Source of the DNA: JBFWIL01 sp050256015
GTDB lineage: Bacteria; Bacteroidota; Bacteroidia; Bacteroidales; Prolixibacteraceae
Assembly (NCBI GenBank): GCA_050256015.1
Contig: JBFWIL010000098.1
Span: 1 to 8,835, forward strand
DNA length: 8,835 bases
Reading direction: 5' to 3'
A model generated the notes under the pieces. That model made no database searches and had not been told where the DNA came from. It saw only the letters and a list, made by a program, of their open reading frames with translations. This document shows, in pieces, positions 6,675 through 8,835 of this stretch (positions are counted from its first letter, which is position 1; every line of letters starts with the position of its first letter). The position numbers and the translations under genes were made by a program.

Positions 6675-8063
6675 TTAGGGTAAAGTCCTCTGTTTTAATT
6701 GTTCCACGAATTTATTGATGCGGTCCATTTCGTCCGTGATATGAATACGTTGCGGGCATAATGGTTCGCATTTTCCACAATGAATACAGTGATTGGCCTG
6801 CCTTAACTTTGGAACAGTGCGGTCATACCCGATCAGAAAGGCCCGTCGTGCTTTTTTATAATTTTCATCCTGCCTGCTTTTGGGATAATTACCTTCGTTG
6901 ATACAACGATTGTAATGAACAAAAATACCGGGGATATCGATTCCATAGGGACAAGGCATACAATAATCGCATTCGGTGCATGCGATTAAAGGGTATTGCA
7001 GAATCATTTGGGCAACCTCCTCAAGAAGTTCTTTTTCTTTATCCGTAACCGGCACCAGGGGGGAATAAGTGTGCAAATTATCGACCAGATGCTCTTTGTA
7101 CGTCATACCACTCAAAACGGTCAAGACATCAGAAGGCGAACCGGCATACCGGAAAGCCCATGAAGCGATGCTTTCTTCCGGGCGTTGCTGTTTCAGCTTG
7201 CCGGCTATAAAGGTCGGAATTTTTGCTAACCGTCCGCCGAGAAGCGGCTCCATAATTACAGCCGGAATATTGCGTTTTGCCAGTTCGTTGTACAGATACT
7301 CTGCATTGACATTCCACCCCGAAGCATGTTCCCAGTCAACGTAATTCAATTGGATTTGTACAAAATCCCATTTTACATCCATGGCTAGTAACTGATCAAA
7401 AACCTTGACATCACCATGAAATGACCATCCCAGATTTCTAATTCTGCCAGCTTCGCGTTCTTTTAATAGAAAATCGAGTACGCCATTATCGATAAATCGA
7501 TTACTAAAATCCTGCATCCCGTTACCCAAACCTACTGCGTGCAACAGGTAATAGTCGATATAATCCACCTGCAATTCCTTAAATGAATTGTGGTACATAG
7601 CAACGGATGCCTCGCGTGATCGGTCTCCCGGCCGGTGAGTTGACATTTTGGTTGCAATGAAAAATTTATCCCTGGGGTGACGACTAAGCGCTATGCCTGT
7701 TGTACGTTCCGACAATCCTCTTCCGTAAACGGGTGCTGTATCAAAATAATTAACCCCTTTCTCAATCGCTATGTCAACAAGATCATTCCAGGTATCCTGG
7801 TCTATTTCCTCTTCTGTTTCACTTATTTTACGTACGGGCAACCGCATACAACCATAACCAAGAAGCGAAACCTTATCCCCGGTATTCGGATTGACCCGAT
7901 ATTCCATTTTTTCGGGAGAAATATCCGACAGTGACAGCGCTCCCTCTGTCAAGACAGTCTGATTTTTAGGTTTACATCCGTAAGCAAGGGTAGCAGAAGT
8001 AGCTGCAACGCTTCCCAAAACCTTAAGAAAGTCCTTCCGGTTTATATTTTTTTTGTCTTTCAT
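6675..8063 (-). CDS. Exported aldo/keto reductase with C-terminal 2[4Fe-4S] ferredoxin domain
   Basis: 462 residues. The N-terminus NRKDFLKVLGSVAATSATLAYGC (residues 8-30) resembles a Bacteroidota twin-arginine leader with RK instead of RR, followed by a hydrophobic stretch and Cys30 in an AYGC context that could be lipidated. The (beta/alpha)8 aldo/keto reductase domain spans about 55-340, with the full catalytic tetrad: Asp108 and Tyr113 (FDTAPVYG), Lys139 (ATKM) and His175 (LLHA). The C-terminus adds two cluster motifs: CX2CX2CX2CP at Cys362/365/368/371 and CX2CX2CX3CP at Cys426/429/432/436. Family knowledge: such Fe-S aldo/keto reductases are common in anaerobes; substrates are mostly unknown. 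The gene begins 16 bases after the polyferredoxin stop, so the two are co-transcribed and probably exchange electrons. If export is real, NADPH would not be available as hydride donor outside the cytoplasm, which would make electrons from the ferredoxin partner important. Confidence 0.9.
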   Translation of the reverse strand: MKDKKNINRKDFLKVLGSVAATSATLAYGCKPKNQTVLTEGALSLSDISPEKMEYRVNPNTGDKVSLLGYGCMRLPVRKISETEEEIDQDTWNDLVDIAIEKGVNYFDTAPVYGRGLSERTTGIALSRHPRDKFFIATKMSTHRPGDRSREASVAMYHNSFKELQVDYIDYYLLHAVGLGNGMQDFSNRFIDNGVLDFLLKEREAGRIRNLGWSFHGDVKVFDQLLAMDVKWDFVQIQLNYVDWEHASGWNVNAEYLYNELAKRNIPAVIMEPLLGGRLAKIPTFIAGKLKQQRPEESIASWAFRYAGSPSDVLTVLSGMTYKEHLVDNLHTYSPLVPVTDKEKELLEEVAQMILQYPLIACTECDYCMPCPYGIDIPGIFVHYNRCINEGNYPKSRQDENYKKARRAFLIGYDRTVPKLRQANHCIHCGKCEPLCPQRIHITDEMDRINKFVEQLKQRTLP

Positions 8064-8079
8064 TGATTTTTATTTTGCG

Positions 8080-8835
8080 TTAGACAGTACGGTGTCTTTC
8101 AATTCCTTCCACAAAAATGGCACTAAAAGGACGGGCCGGACATAGGTTTTCACAGGTTCCGCAACCAATGCAACGTTCCGTGTTGACTGCAGGTATCTTT
8201 TGTGATTCGGGGTCGTTCGGATCTGATGCGATCATTTCAATTGCCCCTGACGGACAATGACGGGCGCAGTTACCGCAGGCAACATCATCGGTGATGACTA
8301 CACAATTATCCCGCATCCAAACAGCATAACCAATCTGTATGGCAGATTTTTCAGCTTTCGTAATTAAGGTGATTGCCCCGGTTGGACATACCTCAGAACA
8401 TTCAGTACATTCAGGACGGCAATACCCCCTTTCATAAGACATCTCCGGCTGCATCAAGGTCATCAGGTTCCCCGAAGGTCTTAACACATGGTTTGGACAA
8501 GTTGATATGCAAAGGCCACAGGCAGTGCAATGTTCAGCAAAGTTTTTTGCACTTAAAGAACCCGGAGGAGTGACAGGCGTTGTCCGGTTCGGAATTTTTT
8601 TCTTTTCGATAACGGCCAGTCCTCCTTCTGCGATTTTCTCCTGGGCTTTCAACGTACCTGAAAAAGCAAGTAAAGTGGCCATTGAAAGGAATGTCCGGCG
8701 GGAATTGTTTCTTTCATTGGGAGAAACGGTAACCGTTTTTAATTCGGATGATTTTGCTTTGTAGAAAGGAAGATACTGTATGGCATCCCGGCTACATTTT
8801 TCAATACAATCCATGCAGGTAACACAACGGCTGTA
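8080..8835 (-). CDS. Polyferredoxin, NapH/NapG-like fusion, 5' end beyond the window
   Basis: 251 codons are visible and the frame is open to the right edge. Counting from the edge, there are five [4Fe-4S] motifs: Cys4/7/10/14; Cys103/106/109/113; Cys139/143/146/150 (CX3CX2CX3CP); Cys178/187/190/194 (CX8CX2CX3CP); and Cys222/225/228/232. Between clusters 1 and 2 sits NNSRRTFLSMATLLAFSGTLKA (46-47 are the two arginines), a twin-arginine-type hydrophobic segment in the middle of the chain. ATG 8814 falls inside cluster motif 1 (after CVTC) and so cannot be the true start. The layout suggests a NapH-like membrane part with cytoplasmic clusters upstream of the window, joined to a NapG-like four-cluster ferredoxin. 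NapGH passes electrons from menaquinol to periplasmic reductases, so this protein may do the same for the aldo/keto reductase that follows. The role is inferred; the cluster motifs are seen. Confidence 0.85.
   Translation of the reverse strand, partial: YSRCVTCMDCIEKCSRDAIQYLPFYKAKSSELKTVTVSPNERNNSRRTFLSMATLLAFSGTLKAQEKIAEGGLAVIEKKKIPNRTTPVTPPGSLSAKNFAEHCTACGLCISTCPNHVLRPSGNLMTLMQPEMSYERGYCRPECTECSEVCPTGAITLITKAEKSAIQIGYAVWMRDNCVVITDDVACGNCARHCPSGAIEMIASDPNDPESQKIPAVNTERCIGCGTCENLCPARPFSAIFVEGIERHRTV

Noticed and set aside
8080..8814. ATG 8814 as start of the polyferredoxin
   Set aside because: The frame continues to the window edge and the preceding codons (RCVTC) complete the first cluster motif.

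Overview
The window looks like Bacteroidota chromosome, probably an anaerobic Bacteroidales-like bacterium. Three things point there: a textbook Bacteroidota promoter (TTG-N19-TAnnTTTG) before the tetR gene, mostly weak or absent Shine-Dalgarno sequences, and oxygen-sensitive iron-sulfur enzymes with Bacteroidota-type architectures. Every credible gene lies on the minus strand, so the region reads from right to left. The genes at both ends run off the window.

Right to left: (1) 8835-8080, the C-terminal part of a polyferredoxin with five visible [4Fe-4S] motifs and an internal twin-arginine motif, resembling a fusion of NapH-like and NapG-like proteins. (2) 8063-6675, an aldo/keto reductase with an export-type N-terminus and two C-terminal [4Fe-4S] motifs, 16 bases after gene 1 and surely in the same operon. 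(3) 6674-6043, a decayed stretch with pieces of one small unrecognised protein and the C-terminal relic of an AbiEii-like nucleotidyltransferase toxin. (4) 6042-2836, a 1068-residue protein joining an EndoQ-like PHP endonuclease to a complete UvrD-type helicase and ending in QLKLF, a probable sliding-clamp-binding peptide. (5) 2835-2504, an AT-rich control region. (6) 2503-1901, a TetR-family regulator. (7) 1823-1482, a small four-helix membrane protein with two SPW-type repeats. (8) 1352 to the left edge, the N-terminal third of a large acyl-CoA dehydratase activator with two BadF-type ATPase domains.

Three functional units can be proposed. Genes 1 and 2 look like an electron-transfer pair: a membrane-linked polyferredoxin feeding an exported or membrane-anchored Fe-S oxidoreductase. 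Gene 4 looks like a one-polypeptide repair machine that nicks at damaged bases and unwinds from the nick. Genes 6 and 7 form a small regulon: the same 31-bp three-part operator (half-site, 6 bp, half-site, 4 bp, inverted half-site) lies over the tetR promoter and directly before the membrane-protein gene, and further single half-sites are scattered over the tetR-helicase gap.

The least explained items are the three-part operators and half-site field, the EndoQ-UvrD fusion with its clamp peptide, and the disrupted frames between 6347 and 6656. Family assignments rest on motifs read by eye; no database search was possible.
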